Shown: one piece after another, positions 1 through 7,672 of the stretch
Layout: the number at the start of each line of letters is the position of its first letter
How positions within the stretch are numbered: position 1 is the stretch's first letter
NCBI RefSeq assembly: GCF_013282215.1
Contig: NZ_CP048103.1
Location: 744,001 to 808,000 of the forward strand
DNA length: 64,000 bases
Source of the DNA: Kroppenstedtia eburnea
GTDB lineage: Bacteria; Bacillota; Bacilli; Thermoactinomycetales; DSM-45169
Direction of reading: 5' to 3'
Made by a program: the position numbers and the translations under genes
Notes under the pieces: generated by a model
Seen by the model: the letters and a program-made list of their open reading frames with translations, nothing else
Databases searched by the model: none
What the model was told of the DNA's origin: nothing

Positions 1-28
1 GTGACTCAGTTCCTGGAGGATTGAAACT
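1..28. CRISPR. possible 3' half of a CRISPR repeat at the window edge
   Basis: The first 28 bases end in GGATTGAAAC, a common 3' end of type I-B/III repeats in Firmicutes. Only one copy lies in the window and no second repeat follows within 500 bases, so this could be the last repeat of an array lying to the left, or chance. Confidence 0.2.
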
Positions 29-59
29 CAATCGGTCCCGAATAAATGGGAAGTTTATA

Positions 60-150
60 AAAGGCGAGCGAGAAAACCCAGCCCTTTAGGGTTGGGATGA
101 AAGCGAGCGTCGTTCGGTGTCCCCCTTGTGGGGATACTTAGAACGACAAA
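60..150 (+). other. structured remnant resembling an IS200/IS605 (TnpB) element end
   Basis: Two stem-loops sit close together. The first (77-96) pairs CCCAGCCCT with AGGGTTGGG. The second (109-147) has outer arms GTCGTTC/GAACGAC and an inner TCCCC/GGGGA stem. CCC..TTTAGGG..GGG hairpins followed by GATGAA are typical of the right ends of IS605/IS1341-type elements, where the omega RNA also lies. No tnpA or tnpB reading frame is present, so this is at most a relic. The family call rests on resemblance only. Confidence 0.35.
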
Positions 151-299
151 TTCTGAAAAGTCATTTTCAAACATGCGTTCTATTGTTACACTAAGCTTAG
201 TTGCTCTTTGAAAAGTGGATAGCATATGGGGTTGTGCAAGCCAATCGTCTTGCATGTAAAATGCTATGCGTTACCTTCATGGCTGGGATGAAATGCGAA

Positions 300-470
300 A
301 ACCAAGCGATCATTCCAGCCTGAGACATGGCAACTAAACTCCGTTTTTAACCGTGGGGCACACGGGGATCGCTTGGTCCATTTCTCCGGGTTGCCGGAGA
401 TTACCCAAGCGACCGAAGGAAGTGCCTGTGGTAAATCCAACGCCTTAAGGCGTGTGGAGTGTCAAGCTTT
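300..470 (+). other. second IS605-like end with nested stem-loops (omega-RNA-like)
   Basis: TCGCTTGG (369-376) pairs with CCAAGCGA (405-412) and encloses CTCCGG (384-389) paired with CCGGAG (394-399). A palindrome CGCCTTAAGGCG (441-452) follows, flanked by CCAA and TGTGG and then AGTGTCAA. The order structured RNA, CGCC-TTA-GGCG hairpin, GTGTCAA is the usual 3' end of IS605-group TnpB elements, with the omega RNA scaffold just before the transposon end. There is no tnpB here, so this is probably a stranded end. Function is unproven. Confidence 0.4.
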
Positions 471-494
471 GCTCTGAAAAGAAATATGCATCTA

Positions 495-523
495 TTGACT
501 TCATATACCCATGGGGGTATAAT
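495..523 (+). promoter_or_regulatory. sigma-A promoter of the sulfur operon
   Basis: TTGACT at 495-500 and TATAAT at 518-523 are separated by exactly 17 bases, close to the sigma-A consensus. The spacer and the first bases of the -10 are covered by a dyad operator (505-520), so a bound repressor would block RNA polymerase. It drives the rhodanese/TusA/persulfide dioxygenase genes. Confidence 0.85.
505..520 (+). promoter_or_regulatory. CsoR/CstR-type operator, copy 1
   Basis: ATACCCATGGGGGTAT is a near-perfect dyad built of TACCC/GGGTA arms, the known recognition pattern of CsoR-family repressors. The downstream genes are sulfur genes, so the persulfide sensor CstR is the likely partner rather than copper-sensing CsoR. 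No csoR/cstR gene lies in the window. The site overlaps the promoter spacer and -10. Confidence 0.75.
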
Positions 524-576
524 CTGAATCGTAAACAACTTCATAGAGGGGTTGGATCTTTTTTTTGCCTCGCAAT

Positions 577-592
577 ATACCCATGGGGGTAT
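577..592 (+). promoter_or_regulatory. CsoR/CstR-type operator, copy 2
   Basis: An identical 16-base copy of the first operator, 72 bases downstream, between the promoter and the ribosome binding site of the first gene. Two identical copies make chance unlikely and suggest cooperative binding or a roadblock to transcription. Confidence 0.75.
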
Positions 593-615
593 TGATGAGA
601 GGAGGAGAACGTAGG

Positions 616-927
616 ATGTCCACCTGGAAAAACATATCCGCTGCTGAGGTAAAGCGTCGATTGGAGGCGGGGGAACACCTCCATCTCATCGATGTGCGGG
701 AGGATGAGGAGTTCGACTCCGGACGGATTCCCGGTTCCCGTTTGGTTCCCCTGAGTCGGTTGCCCTTGGTGTGGCGGGAGATGGATCCGGATCAGGAAAT
801 GGTCCTGATCTGCCGCAGTGGAAATCGCAGCGGGCAGGCCTGTGAATACTTGTCTCTTCAAGGATTTACCCGCCTGTACAACATGGAAGGGGGTCTCCTG
901 GAGTGGACAGGGGACTTGGAACATTGA
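616..927 (+). CDS. single-domain rhodanese sulfurtransferase
   Basis: A 103-residue protein made of one rhodanese domain. The active-site loop CRSGNRS carries the catalytic cysteine that takes up a persulfide; LIDVREDEEFDSGRIPGS is the usual N-terminal part of the fold. The ATG at 616 is chosen because GAGGAGGAG lies about 9 bases upstream; an in-frame TTG at 565 would read through operator 2. It has no signal peptide and should act in the cytosol, passing sulfane sulfur to the TusA proteins encoded next. First gene of the CstR-type operon. Confidence 0.9.
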   Translation: MSTWKNISAAEVKRRLEAGEHLHLIDVREDEEFDSGRIPGSRLVPLSRLPLVWREMDPDQEMVLICRSGNRSGQACEYLSLQGFTRLYNMEGGLLEWTGDLEH

Positions 928-946
928 CAAGAGAGGAGTGAATGGG

Positions 947-1516
947 ATGTCTGCTTACAAAGTGGACCACAAATTGGACTGCAAAGGATTGTCCTGTCCG
1001 ATGCCGATCGTGAAGACACGGAAGGCGATTCAGGAAATCCTTCCGGGAGAGGTGCTGGAGGTGGAAGCCACCGACAGGGGTTCCCTGGCCGATATCAAGA
1101 GTTGGGCGGGGCGAACGGGTCATCAATACCTGGGTTCCACTGAGGAAGATGGTGTTCTGCACCATTTCCTCCGAAAAGCGTCCGAAGGTGAAGAACAAGA
1201 GGAGAAGAAATATCCTCATGTGATCTCTCTGGATGAAGTAAAGTCCCGTTACAAAGAGGCGGACGTGCAGTTGGTGGATGTACGGGAACCCATGGAGTAC
1301 GCTTTTGGCCATATCCCGGGAGCCATCTCGATCCCTATGGGCGAAATGGGGGAACGATTCGGTGAGCTGGACTCCAACCATGAGATTTGGGTGATCTGCC
1401 GCAGTGGAAGCCGGAGCGACCACGTCTGCCAGCTTCTTGCCGAAAAGGGGTTCCCCATTGTTAAGAACGTGGTCCCCGGTATGAAGGATTGGGACGGGGA
1501 AACAGAGACGAACTGA
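947..1516 (+). CDS. yrkF: TusA-rhodanese fusion sulfur carrier (YrkF-like)
   Basis: A 189-residue two-domain protein. Residues about 5-78 are a TusA/SirA domain with the CPMP motif (GLSCPMPIVKTRK) whose cysteine carries persulfide. Residues about 95-186 are a rhodanese domain with active loop CRSGSRS. The architecture matches Bacillus YrkF and Staphylococcus CstA, which move sulfane sulfur between donors. GAGAGGAG lies 9 bases before the ATG at 947, 19 bases after the previous stop. Both catalytic cysteines are intact. The symbol is by architecture and gene order. Confidence 0.88.
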   Translation: MSAYKVDHKLDCKGLSCPMPIVKTRKAIQEILPGEVLEVEATDRGSLADIKSWAGRTGHQYLGSTEEDGVLHHFLRKASEGEEQEEKKYPHVISLDEVKSRYKEADVQLVDVREPMEYAFGHIPGAISIPMGEMGERFGELDSNHEIWVICRSGSRSDHVCQLLAEKGFPIVKNVVPGMKDWDGETETN

Positions 1517-1651
1517 AGTGTTTTTGGGGGAGATGGGCAGCGGCTTGTGGCAATCATTGTTGGAGAAGTGCCCTGGACGGCCTGCGACCGCCACTGATGC
1601 ACAGGTTTAACATCGCACTGATTTTTTAAAATTGGAAGGAGGAAAAATACT

Positions 1652-2791
1652 GTGACTGTGAATCACCTTTCCGCTGAACAGCTTCGCGACAAAATGAACA
1701 AGGGCGAATCTTTGTTTATCCTGGATGTCCGAAACGAAGGGGATTACAGCGACTGGAAAATTGAGGGTAAAACAATTGAATCTCTCAACATCCCGTATTT
1801 TGAATTCCTGGATGATGAGGATGTGGCCGATGGCCGTCTCCCGAAAGACAAGGAAATTGTGACGGTTTGCGCCAAAGGCGGTTCTTCCCGGTTCGTGGCA
1901 GAAATTCTCGATGGCAAAGGATTCCGTGCCACTTCCCTGGATGGCGGGATGAAGGCATGGAGCCTGGTTTACAATACGGTTCCGGTTGACGAAGAGAATC
2001 AGTTGAAGTTGTATCAAATCAATCGGATGGCCAAAGGCTGTCTCTCCTATATGATCTTCTCCAGGGGAGAAGCGGCGGTGGTAGATCCCGGTCGCCATAT
2101 CGACTTTTACATGGAACTGGCTGCCCGGGAAGGGGCCAAAATCACCCACATCCTGGATTCCCATCTCCATGCGGACCATATTTCCGGTGGACCGGCCCTG
2201 GCTGAAAAAACGGGGAGTGCCTACTATATCACCACCAGTGATCTTCAGGGCACGCCTCCCTTTGCGTACAGACCGCTGGAGGAGAACAAACACATCCGTT
2301 TCGGTGATGTGGAAGTGGAAGTGTTGGCACTGCAAACTCCGGGACATACCCCAGGGAGTGTCTCCTTTTTCATTAACAAGCGTTTCCTGCTTTCCGGTGA
2401 CACCCTCTTTGTCGGCGGACTGGGACGTCCCGACCTCGGAGGAAAGGCTCGGGAATGGGCAGAGATGCTGTACGACACCGTGTTTAACCAATTGAATGAT
2501 CTGGCCGACGATGTGCTGGTACTTCCCGCCCATTTCGCTGACCTCAGCGAGGTCAATGAGAAAGGGATTGTCGGAGAGGGACTGGGAACAATCCGCCGCA
2601 ACAACAAAGCCATGCAGACCACGGAAAAAGCGGCTTTCACCGATATGGTCGCCGGAGCCGCTTCCACCCAAACCCCACCGAACTATGAGGCGATTATTGC
2701 CATCAACCGCGGTGAAAAGTCCGTCGGTGAAGAAGAGGCTACAGAGTTGGAAATCGGTCCGAACCGATGTGCGGTTCATCATCACGGTTAA
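1652..2791 (+). CDS. yrkH: rhodanese-persulfide dioxygenase fusion (YrkH/CstB-like)
   Basis: A 379-residue protein. The N-terminal part (about 1-115) is a rhodanese domain with active loop CAKGGSS. From about residue 125 a metallo-beta-lactamase fold of the ETHE1/persulfide dioxygenase type follows, with metal motif DSHLHADHISGG and later ligands in QTPGHTPGS and LSGDTLF. Such enzymes oxidise persulfides to sulfite or thiosulfate using Fe(II) and oxygen. The GTG at 1652 follows AAGGAGGA. In S. aureus CstB the dioxygenase comes first and the rhodanese last; here the order is reversed, as in YrkH. Confidence 0.9.
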   Translation: MTVNHLSAEQLRDKMNKGESLFILDVRNEGDYSDWKIEGKTIESLNIPYFEFLDDEDVADGRLPKDKEIVTVCAKGGSSRFVAEILDGKGFRATSLDGGMKAWSLVYNTVPVDEENQLKLYQINRMAKGCLSYMIFSRGEAAVVDPGRHIDFYMELAAREGAKITHILDSHLHADHISGGPALAEKTGSAYYITTSDLQGTPPFAYRPLEENKHIRFGDVEVEVLALQTPGHTPGSVSFFINKRFLLSGDTLFVGGLGRPDLGGKAREWAEMLYDTVFNQLNDLADDVLVLPAHFADLSEVNEKGIVGEGLGTIRRNNKAMQTTEKAAFTDMVAGAASTQTPPNYEAIIAINRGEKSVGEEEATELEIGPNRCAVHHHG

Positions 2792-2920
2792 CAATCACAA
2801 GAAACTTCGTGGAATCGGGTTTTACAACCCGTGTCAATTCTCATCATCCAAGGGATTTTAAGTGAATTCCAACCCTCTCCGCAACGGTTTTTTCACAACA
2901 ATTCAAGGAGGTATCATCAC

Positions 2921-3151
2921 ATGAAAGCCGATCTGACTGTGGATGCCAAAGGACTTTCCTGCCCGATGCCGATCGTGCGGGCCAAGAAAGGAATCGACCA
3001 ACTGAACGCCGGGGAAGTGATGGAGTTGATCACCACCGATCCGGGTTCCGTGAAAGATTTCCAGGGATGGGTGAAACAAACCAATCACGAACTCCTGGAG
3101 CACAGGGAGGAAGGCGGTGTTTACACCTTCTATGTAAAAAAGGCAGAGTGA
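2921..3151 (+). CDS. yrkI: TusA family sulfur carrier (YrkI-like)
   Basis: A 76-residue stand-alone TusA protein with the conserved GLSCPMPIVRAKKG motif; the cysteine is the persulfide carrier. AAGGAGGT lies 8 bases before the ATG. It lies 129 bases after the dioxygenase, a gap without clear signals, and ends just before a terminator. The closely related domain in the TusA-rhodanese fusion upstream suggests duplication of the carrier within the operon. Confidence 0.88.
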   Translation: MKADLTVDAKGLSCPMPIVRAKKGIDQLNAGEVMELITTDPGSVKDFQGWVKQTNHELLEHREEGGVYTFYVKKAE

Positions 3152-3163
3152 ATCACTCCTACC

Positions 3164-3199
3164 AAAAAAACAGATTGGGATAACTCCCGATCTGTTTTT
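3164..3199 (+). terminator. intrinsic terminator after the TusA gene
   Basis: ACAGAT (3170-3175) pairs with ATCTGT (3190-3195) around an inner GGG/CCC stem. It is preceded by seven A and followed by TTTTT, so it could work on both strands. It separates the TusA gene from the following permease, which therefore probably has its own promoter. Confidence 0.75.
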
Positions 3200-3336
3200 C
3201 ACGCCGGGAAGCATCTGTAAGGTCCCCTGGGATACAGGAATGTGCTTTGTATCGGCAGTGTTTTACGGATAGGGGTATATGTGTAAGGGGTTGCTGTGAA
3301 GGAGATGTCACAACACACCTTTAGGGGGGGATCAAC

Positions 3337-4131
3337 ATGTCGACCGATTTGGTCACCGTTCTGTTTCTGATTGGATTTACAGGTTCACTGCTTTCGGGAA
3401 TGTTGGGAATCGGGGGATCCATCATTAAATATCCGATGCTCCTGTACATCCCCGCCTTGATCGGTGCGGCCTCTTATACAGCTCAGGAAGTGTCGGCGTT
3501 GGCCATGGTTCAGGTGTTGTTTGCCACCTTGGCAGGGGTGTTTGCCTATAAAAAGAGCAATCTCATCCATCGCCGTCTGGTGTTGGATATGGGGATCAGC
3601 ATTGTGATCGGGAGTTTGCTGGGGGGGTATGGATCCAAATTTCTTCCCGATGATCTCATCAACGTGATTTACGGCTTGTTGGCCGCGATTGCTGCTGTCA
3701 TGATGTTTCTTCCGGATCGCGGGAAAAACAGGGGGATCGCTGACACCATGGGTACCACCGATATTCAATACAACCGGCTGATTGCCATCATATCTTCTTT
3801 CATTGTCGGACTACTCTCCGGAATTGTCGGGGCGGGGGGCGCTTTTATCCTGATTCCGATCATGATTTCGATCCTTCATATTCCAACCCGGGTCACGATC
3901 GCTTCATCCTTGGCGATTGTGTTCCTGTCTTCCATCGGGGGAACCCTTGGCAAGGTGATGACCGGTCAGGTCCTGTGGGGACCTTCAGTCCTCCTGGTCA
4001 TCGGAAGTCTGATCGGAGCACCGGTGGGGGCCATCATCGGTAAAAAAACCAATACCCGTATCCTGCAATATGCTTTGGCCGTTTTGATTTTGGCCACAGC
4101 GGTACAAGTCTGGTGGGGGATTCTGGAGTGA
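3337..4131 (+). CDS. yrkJ: TauE/SafE sulfite/sulfonate exporter family permease (YrkJ-like)
   Basis: A 264-residue polytopic membrane protein with about eight hydrophobic segments and the duplicated glycine-rich motif of the TauE/SafE family (GMLGIGGSIIKYP near the N-terminus, GIVGAGGAFILIP in the second half). Members move sulfite, sulfonates or related anions. Its position after the persulfide dioxygenase, which makes sulfite or thiosulfate, fits an export role, as in the Bacillus yrk cluster. Start ATG 3337 follows a G-rich binding site (AGGGGGGG). Upstream, GGGGTAT at about 3275-3281 could be half of a CstR site, which is weak. Confidence 0.87.
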   Translation: MSTDLVTVLFLIGFTGSLLSGMLGIGGSIIKYPMLLYIPALIGAASYTAQEVSALAMVQVLFATLAGVFAYKKSNLIHRRLVLDMGISIVIGSLLGGYGSKFLPDDLINVIYGLLAAIAAVMMFLPDRGKNRGIADTMGTTDIQYNRLIAIISSFIVGLLSGIVGAGGAFILIPIMISILHIPTRVTIASSLAIVFLSSIGGTLGKVMTGQVLWGPSVLLVIGSLIGAPVGAIIGKKTNTRILQYALAVLILATAVQVWWGILE

Positions 4132-4152
4132 CAGGGATATAAATTTTCTCAG

Positions 4153-4246
4153 GCGTGTTGATTAACCACATATTGACTGGTAAGATCGTGTTCTACCACG
4201 AGACCGTTGCGGACACAAGTCGCGCTATGCCCATCCAGCAAGGAAA
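4153..4246. repeat. dispersed repeat, copy A
   Basis: Begins GCGTGTTGATTA-CCA-ATATT, contains GATCGTGTTCTACCA and ends CCATCCAGCAAG. The same blocks in the same order occur at 42731-42805, and the first block alone at 26929-26950. Probably debris of one insertion element or of a small non-autonomous one. No coding capacity is seen. Confidence 0.55.
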
Positions 4247-4260
4247 ATAAACGGACTGAA

Positions 4261-4482
4261 ATGATTACCCGAGGTGAAGGTGCGCCCTATGCCCGTGCAG
4301 CCGTCCCCAGTCCGGAACACTTCTTCCCCCTGTTCATTGCCATGGGGAGCGGGGATCCGGAGACCGAACCCCAAGTGGTGAACCGCCACTATGATCTGGG
4401 GACGCTGAGTTATCTCTTTTTAAGTGGAGTAAAAGTTGCCAGGGCTCTCCCGGATCGGAAACCAAATGACCGGTTTGACTGA
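4261..4482 (+). pseudogene. C-terminal fragment of a class III extradiol ring-cleavage dioxygenase
   Basis: The frame reads PYARAAVPSPEHFFPLFIAMG and then NRHYDLGTLSYLF, the conserved C-terminal part of the DODA/YgiD-type aromatic dioxygenases (VPTPEHFLPL..GxLSY). About 190 upstream residues carrying the metal ligands are missing, and copy A of the dispersed repeat lies directly 5'. It is therefore a relic, probably cut by an insertion. A stem-loop GACCCGC/GCGGGTC follows at 4518-4546. Confidence 0.65.
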
Positions 4483-4612
4483 AGCGGAGCTACAAGCACT
4501 GACCATAAACAAAAATTGACCCGCTCCCCGACAAAGGGTGCGGGTCGCCAACCGAAAGATCGATTGTGGTATACTGTTTCTATGGTCGAAGTTTTTTCAA
4601 AGGAGCTGTTTG

Positions 4613-5440
4613 ATGGTGAATATGGTTACACTGAACAACGGCTTGAAAATGCCCCAACTCGGCTTCGGTGTCTGGCAGGTGGAAGACGAAAAAGTGACCG
4701 CGGCCGTGGCCAAAGCCCTTGAGGTGGGCTACACCTCCATCGATACGGCCATGATTTACAAAAATGAGACCGGTGTCGGCAAGGCGATCAAAGAATCCGG
4801 CATTCCCCGGGAGGATCTCTTTGTCACGACGAAGGTTTGGAACAGTGACCAGGGTTATGAGAAGACGCTGAAGGCATATGACGAGAGCTTAAAGCGCTTG
4901 GGAATCGACTATGCCGACCTGTATTTGATCCACTGGCCGACCCCCAAATATGATGAATATGTGGATACATACAAAGCCATGGAAAAGCTTTATAAAGACG
5001 GCCGGGTGAAAGCGATCGGTGTTTGCAACTTTGAAGTGGAGCACTTGCAGCGTCTGCTGGATGAGTGTGAGATCAAGCCGGTGCTCAACCAGGTGGAATG
5101 TCATCCCTACCTGGCGCAAAATGAGCTGAAGGAGTTTTGTGCCGAGCACGACATCTTTGTGGAGGCATGGAGCCCGCTGGATCAGGGAGGCGAGGTGCTT
5201 CAAGATCAGGAGATTCAAAAGATCGCCGACAGCCATGGCAAAACCAATGCCCAAGTGATTCTGCGTTGGCACCTGCAAAACAACACGATTGTCATTCCGA
5301 AGTCCGTGACACCGTCCCGGATCGAAGAAAACTTTGATGTCTTCGATTTTGAGCTGACCGCAGCGGAAATGAAGGTGATCGACGCCCTCGACCGCAACGC
5401 CCGCAGAGGTCCGCATCCCAATGAAATGAACGTACGTTAA
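4613..5440 (+). CDS. aldo-keto reductase (YvgN/YtbE-like, AKR5 type)
   Basis: A 275-residue NADPH-dependent aldo-keto reductase. Visible are the start motif LNNGLKMPQLGFGVWQV, the catalytic aspartate and tyrosine region DTAMIYKNE, the lysine in VTTKVW, the histidine in LIHWPTP and the cofactor stretch IPKSVTPSRI. These enzymes reduce methylglyoxal, glyoxal and other aldehydes. ATG 4613 is preceded by AAAGGAGC; an upstream in-frame start at 4538 would begin inside the stem-loop at 4518-4546 and is unlikely. TATACT at 4570-4575 may be the -10. Single gene with its own terminator. Confidence 0.9.
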   Translation: MVNMVTLNNGLKMPQLGFGVWQVEDEKVTAAVAKALEVGYTSIDTAMIYKNETGVGKAIKESGIPREDLFVTTKVWNSDQGYEKTLKAYDESLKRLGIDYADLYLIHWPTPKYDEYVDTYKAMEKLYKDGRVKAIGVCNFEVEHLQRLLDECEIKPVLNQVECHPYLAQNELKEFCAEHDIFVEAWSPLDQGGEVLQDQEIQKIADSHGKTNAQVILRWHLQNNTIVIPKSVTPSRIEENFDVFDFELTAAEMKVIDALDRNARRGPHPNEMNVR

Positions 5441-5473
5441 GTTTTGCGATGGCAAGACACGCTCGATTTTTCC

Positions 5474-5516
5474 GCCTCTTCACTGTGCCCGATTTGCACA
5501 GTGAAGAGGCTTTTTT
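5474..5516 (+). terminator. strong intrinsic terminator
   Basis: A perfect 15-base-pair stem (5474-5488 with 5496-5510), 7-base loop and a run of six T. It ends the aldo-keto reductase transcript. Confidence 0.92.
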
Positions 5517-5554
5517 AAAAAGATAGATCCCGGTTGATATTGGAGTGAGCATAA

Positions 5555-5579
5555 TAAAAAAAGCCGGGAAGACCGGCTC
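5555..5579 (-). terminator. intrinsic terminator of the pncB operon
   Basis: Read on the minus strand, AGCCGG and CCGGCT pair around a short loop and are followed by a run of T (A at 5555-5561). It lies just after the pncB stop codon. Confidence 0.85.
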
Positions 5580-5584
5580 TTGAT

Positions 5585-7066
5585 TTACGACTTTCCATTT
5601 CCGTTTCCGTTTTCAGTTCGGATCTGCTGATAGATCTTCCGAATCAGGTTTTGTTTGGTTTCCCAGAGTTCGTCGGTCAGATCCACCGGAAACTCTTCCG
5701 GATTCAACAGACGAAGGTACTCCTCCCAAAACAGGGTGCGCTGTTTTTGATAGTGAGCCTTGATCTCCTCCAGGGTGGGCAACTCATACACCCGTTTCCC
5801 CTTCTCAAAGATCGGCTCCAGAAGAGGGACCGCCCGAAAGTGACGCACCTTTTTCTTCCGGTAGGTGTGTACCGGATGAAACAGAGTGAGGGTTTTTCCT
5901 TCATCCACCTGTTGGCCTGCCGGAGTGATCAGATCGGCACGGGCCTTGTGGGTGCGACGGTCGATAATGCGATAGACCGATTTCAGTCCGGGGGTGGTCA
6001 CCTTTTCCGGATTGGAAGAAATCTTGATGGATGGAATCCACTCGCCATTCTGATCCCGGGCCACCAATTTATATACCGCTCCGAGGGCGGGTTGATCATA
6101 AGCAGTGATCAAACGGGTACCCACCCCCCAGGCATCCACCTGAGCACCCTGGGATTTCAGATTGAGCAGGGTATGTTCATCCAGATCACTGGAAGCGACG
6201 ATCCGGGTGTCTGTCAATCCCGCTTCATCCAACATCCGGCGGGCTTCCTTGGAGAGATAGGACAAATCCCCGCTGTCCAGCCGGATCCCCGCCAGGCGAT
6301 GCCCCTGTTCCTTCAATTCCAACCCCACTTGGATGGCGTGGGGGACCCCGCTGCGCAAGGTGTCATAGGTGTCCACCAACAGCACGGAATCGTCGGGATA
6401 AGCTTTGACAAAAGCGCGAAAAGCTTCCAATTCACTGTCGAAATCCTGAACCCAGGCATGGGAATGGGTTCCGCTGACGGGAATGCCGAAAAGTTCACCG
6501 GCCCGGAGATTGGAGGTTCCGTCAAATCCCGCCAGATAAGCGGCCCGGGCTCCCCAGATTGCCGCATCCTTCTCCTGAGCCCGGCGGGTGCCGAACTCCA
6601 GCAATGTATCATTGCCCGCCACCGACTTGATCCGCGCCGCTTTGGTGGCGATCAGGGTTTGGTAACCGATGAAGTTGAGCAGGGCCGTCTCCACCAGTTG
6701 CAATTCCAAAACGTTTCCTTCCAGGCGGAGCAGGGGTTCATTGGGAAAGACCACAGTGCCTTCCCTCATCCCCTGGACGTTCCCGGTAAACCGGAAGTTC
6801 CGCAACAGATCCAAAAAGGCGGGATCAAACCTTTCCGGTTGGTCTGCGAGATATTGAATGTCCTCCGCGCTGAATTTGAGGTTGTCCAAATATTGGATGG
6901 CCCGTTCCAAACCGGCAAAAACAGCGAAGCCGTTGCCGAAAGGGAGTTTGCGAAAATAAAGGTCAAAGGCTCTTCGTTGGAGGTGGGTGCCATTTTTCCA
7001 GTGGGCGTACATCATGGTGATTTGGTACTTGTCAGTGTGTAAAGCCCACCCCTCTTGGGTTTGCAT
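5585..7066 (-). CDS. pncB: nicotinate phosphoribosyltransferase
   Basis: A 493-residue enzyme converting nicotinate and PRPP to nicotinate mononucleotide in NAD salvage. Typical features are the N-terminal LHTDKYQITMMYAHW, the central LEFGTRRAQ and the phosphate-binding IRLDSGDLSYLSKEARRMLDEAG. The ATG at 7066 has GGAG 8 bases upstream; a GTG three codons earlier would overlap that site. The JAMM peptidase gene lies 14 bases upstream on the same strand, so the two form an operon. Length fits the long Gram-positive PncB type. Confidence 0.95.
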   Translation of the reverse strand: MQTQEGWALHTDKYQITMMYAHWKNGTHLQRRAFDLYFRKLPFGNGFAVFAGLERAIQYLDNLKFSAEDIQYLADQPERFDPAFLDLLRNFRFTGNVQGMREGTVVFPNEPLLRLEGNVLELQLVETALLNFIGYQTLIATKAARIKSVAGNDTLLEFGTRRAQEKDAAIWGARAAYLAGFDGTSNLRAGELFGIPVSGTHSHAWVQDFDSELEAFRAFVKAYPDDSVLLVDTYDTLRSGVPHAIQVGLELKEQGHRLAGIRLDSGDLSYLSKEARRMLDEAGLTDTRIVASSDLDEHTLLNLKSQGAQVDAWGVGTRLITAYDQPALGAVYKLVARDQNGEWIPSIKISSNPEKVTTPGLKSVYRIIDRRTHKARADLITPAGQQVDEGKTLTLFHPVHTYRKKKVRHFRAVPLLEPIFEKGKRVYELPTLEEIKAHYQKQRTLFWEEYLRLLNPEEFPVDLTDELWETKQNLIRKIYQQIRTENGNGNGKS

Positions 7067-7080
7067 TGAGTTCACTCCAT

Positions 7081-7518
7081 TCAGCTCGGGTCGGAGGCCG
7101 GACCGGACACGAGATACATGACCGGAAAGACCTGCCCGTTTTGGATACAGTAGGCTGATAATCGGGGCTCATCATGTTTGAGAGACAGGATCCAACTGGT
7201 CAACCCGGGATAATGCCATTCTTGGATATCCTTGGCGGAAGGCCGGGGGTCCGAACTGGGATGGGAATGTACAATCCCCAGCAGTTCCAGACCGAGCCTT
7301 TGCATTTCTTTCAGGGTTTCCAGATAAGCCCGTGGCTCAAAAGAAAAAGAGTGGGGGCGGGGGTCTTGGTTGGGTATGGGAAAAAAACGGGTGATATCCC
7401 GGCCGTGACCGGCCAGGAGTCCGCAACCTTCCCGCGGTAATTCCCGCAGGCAATGATTTTCAATTTGCAGGATCACATCACGTTGGATCGAGATCGTCGG
7501 AAGAGCCACCGCTTCCAC
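7081..7518 (-). CDS. JAMM/MPN-domain metalloprotease (Mov34/M67 family)
   Basis: A 145-residue protein with the full JAMM zinc site: the glutamate in PREGCGLLAG, then HSHPSSDPRPSAKD supplying HxH, serine and aspartate. Bacterial stand-alone members cleave C-terminal extensions from sulfur-carrier or ubiquitin-like proteins, or act as isopeptidases; the substrate cannot be told here. It is transcribed with pncB. The start is GTG 7518, or GTG 7509, which has a better-placed AGGTGG. Confidence 0.8.
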   Translation of the reverse strand: MEAVALPTISIQRDVILQIENHCLRELPREGCGLLAGHGRDITRFFPIPNQDPRPHSFSFEPRAYLETLKEMQRLGLELLGIVHSHPSSDPRPSAKDIQEWHYPGLTSWILSLKHDEPRLSAYCIQNGQVFPVMYLVSGPASDPS

Positions 7519-7672
7519 CTCATGGTCAGAAGATCTTTAAGCCCCCGCTTTTTTCCGGAATCTCTTCATTTGACTTCTCTATTTTACTCCGAAATGTCCG
7601 GTTGGGCAAAAAGGATGGATTTTCTTGTTGCGACCTGTGGTACAATGTCGGCATGAAAAGGGGGTGATCCCG

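Noticed and set aside
3200-3336. A third full CstR operator before the TauE-type exporter
   Set aside because: Only a half-site GGGGTAT is present; the partner arm is missing.
4207-4260. Start codons upstream of the dioxygenase fragment making a functional small gene
   Set aside because: The frame there is repeat sequence; only the C-terminal family motif is real.
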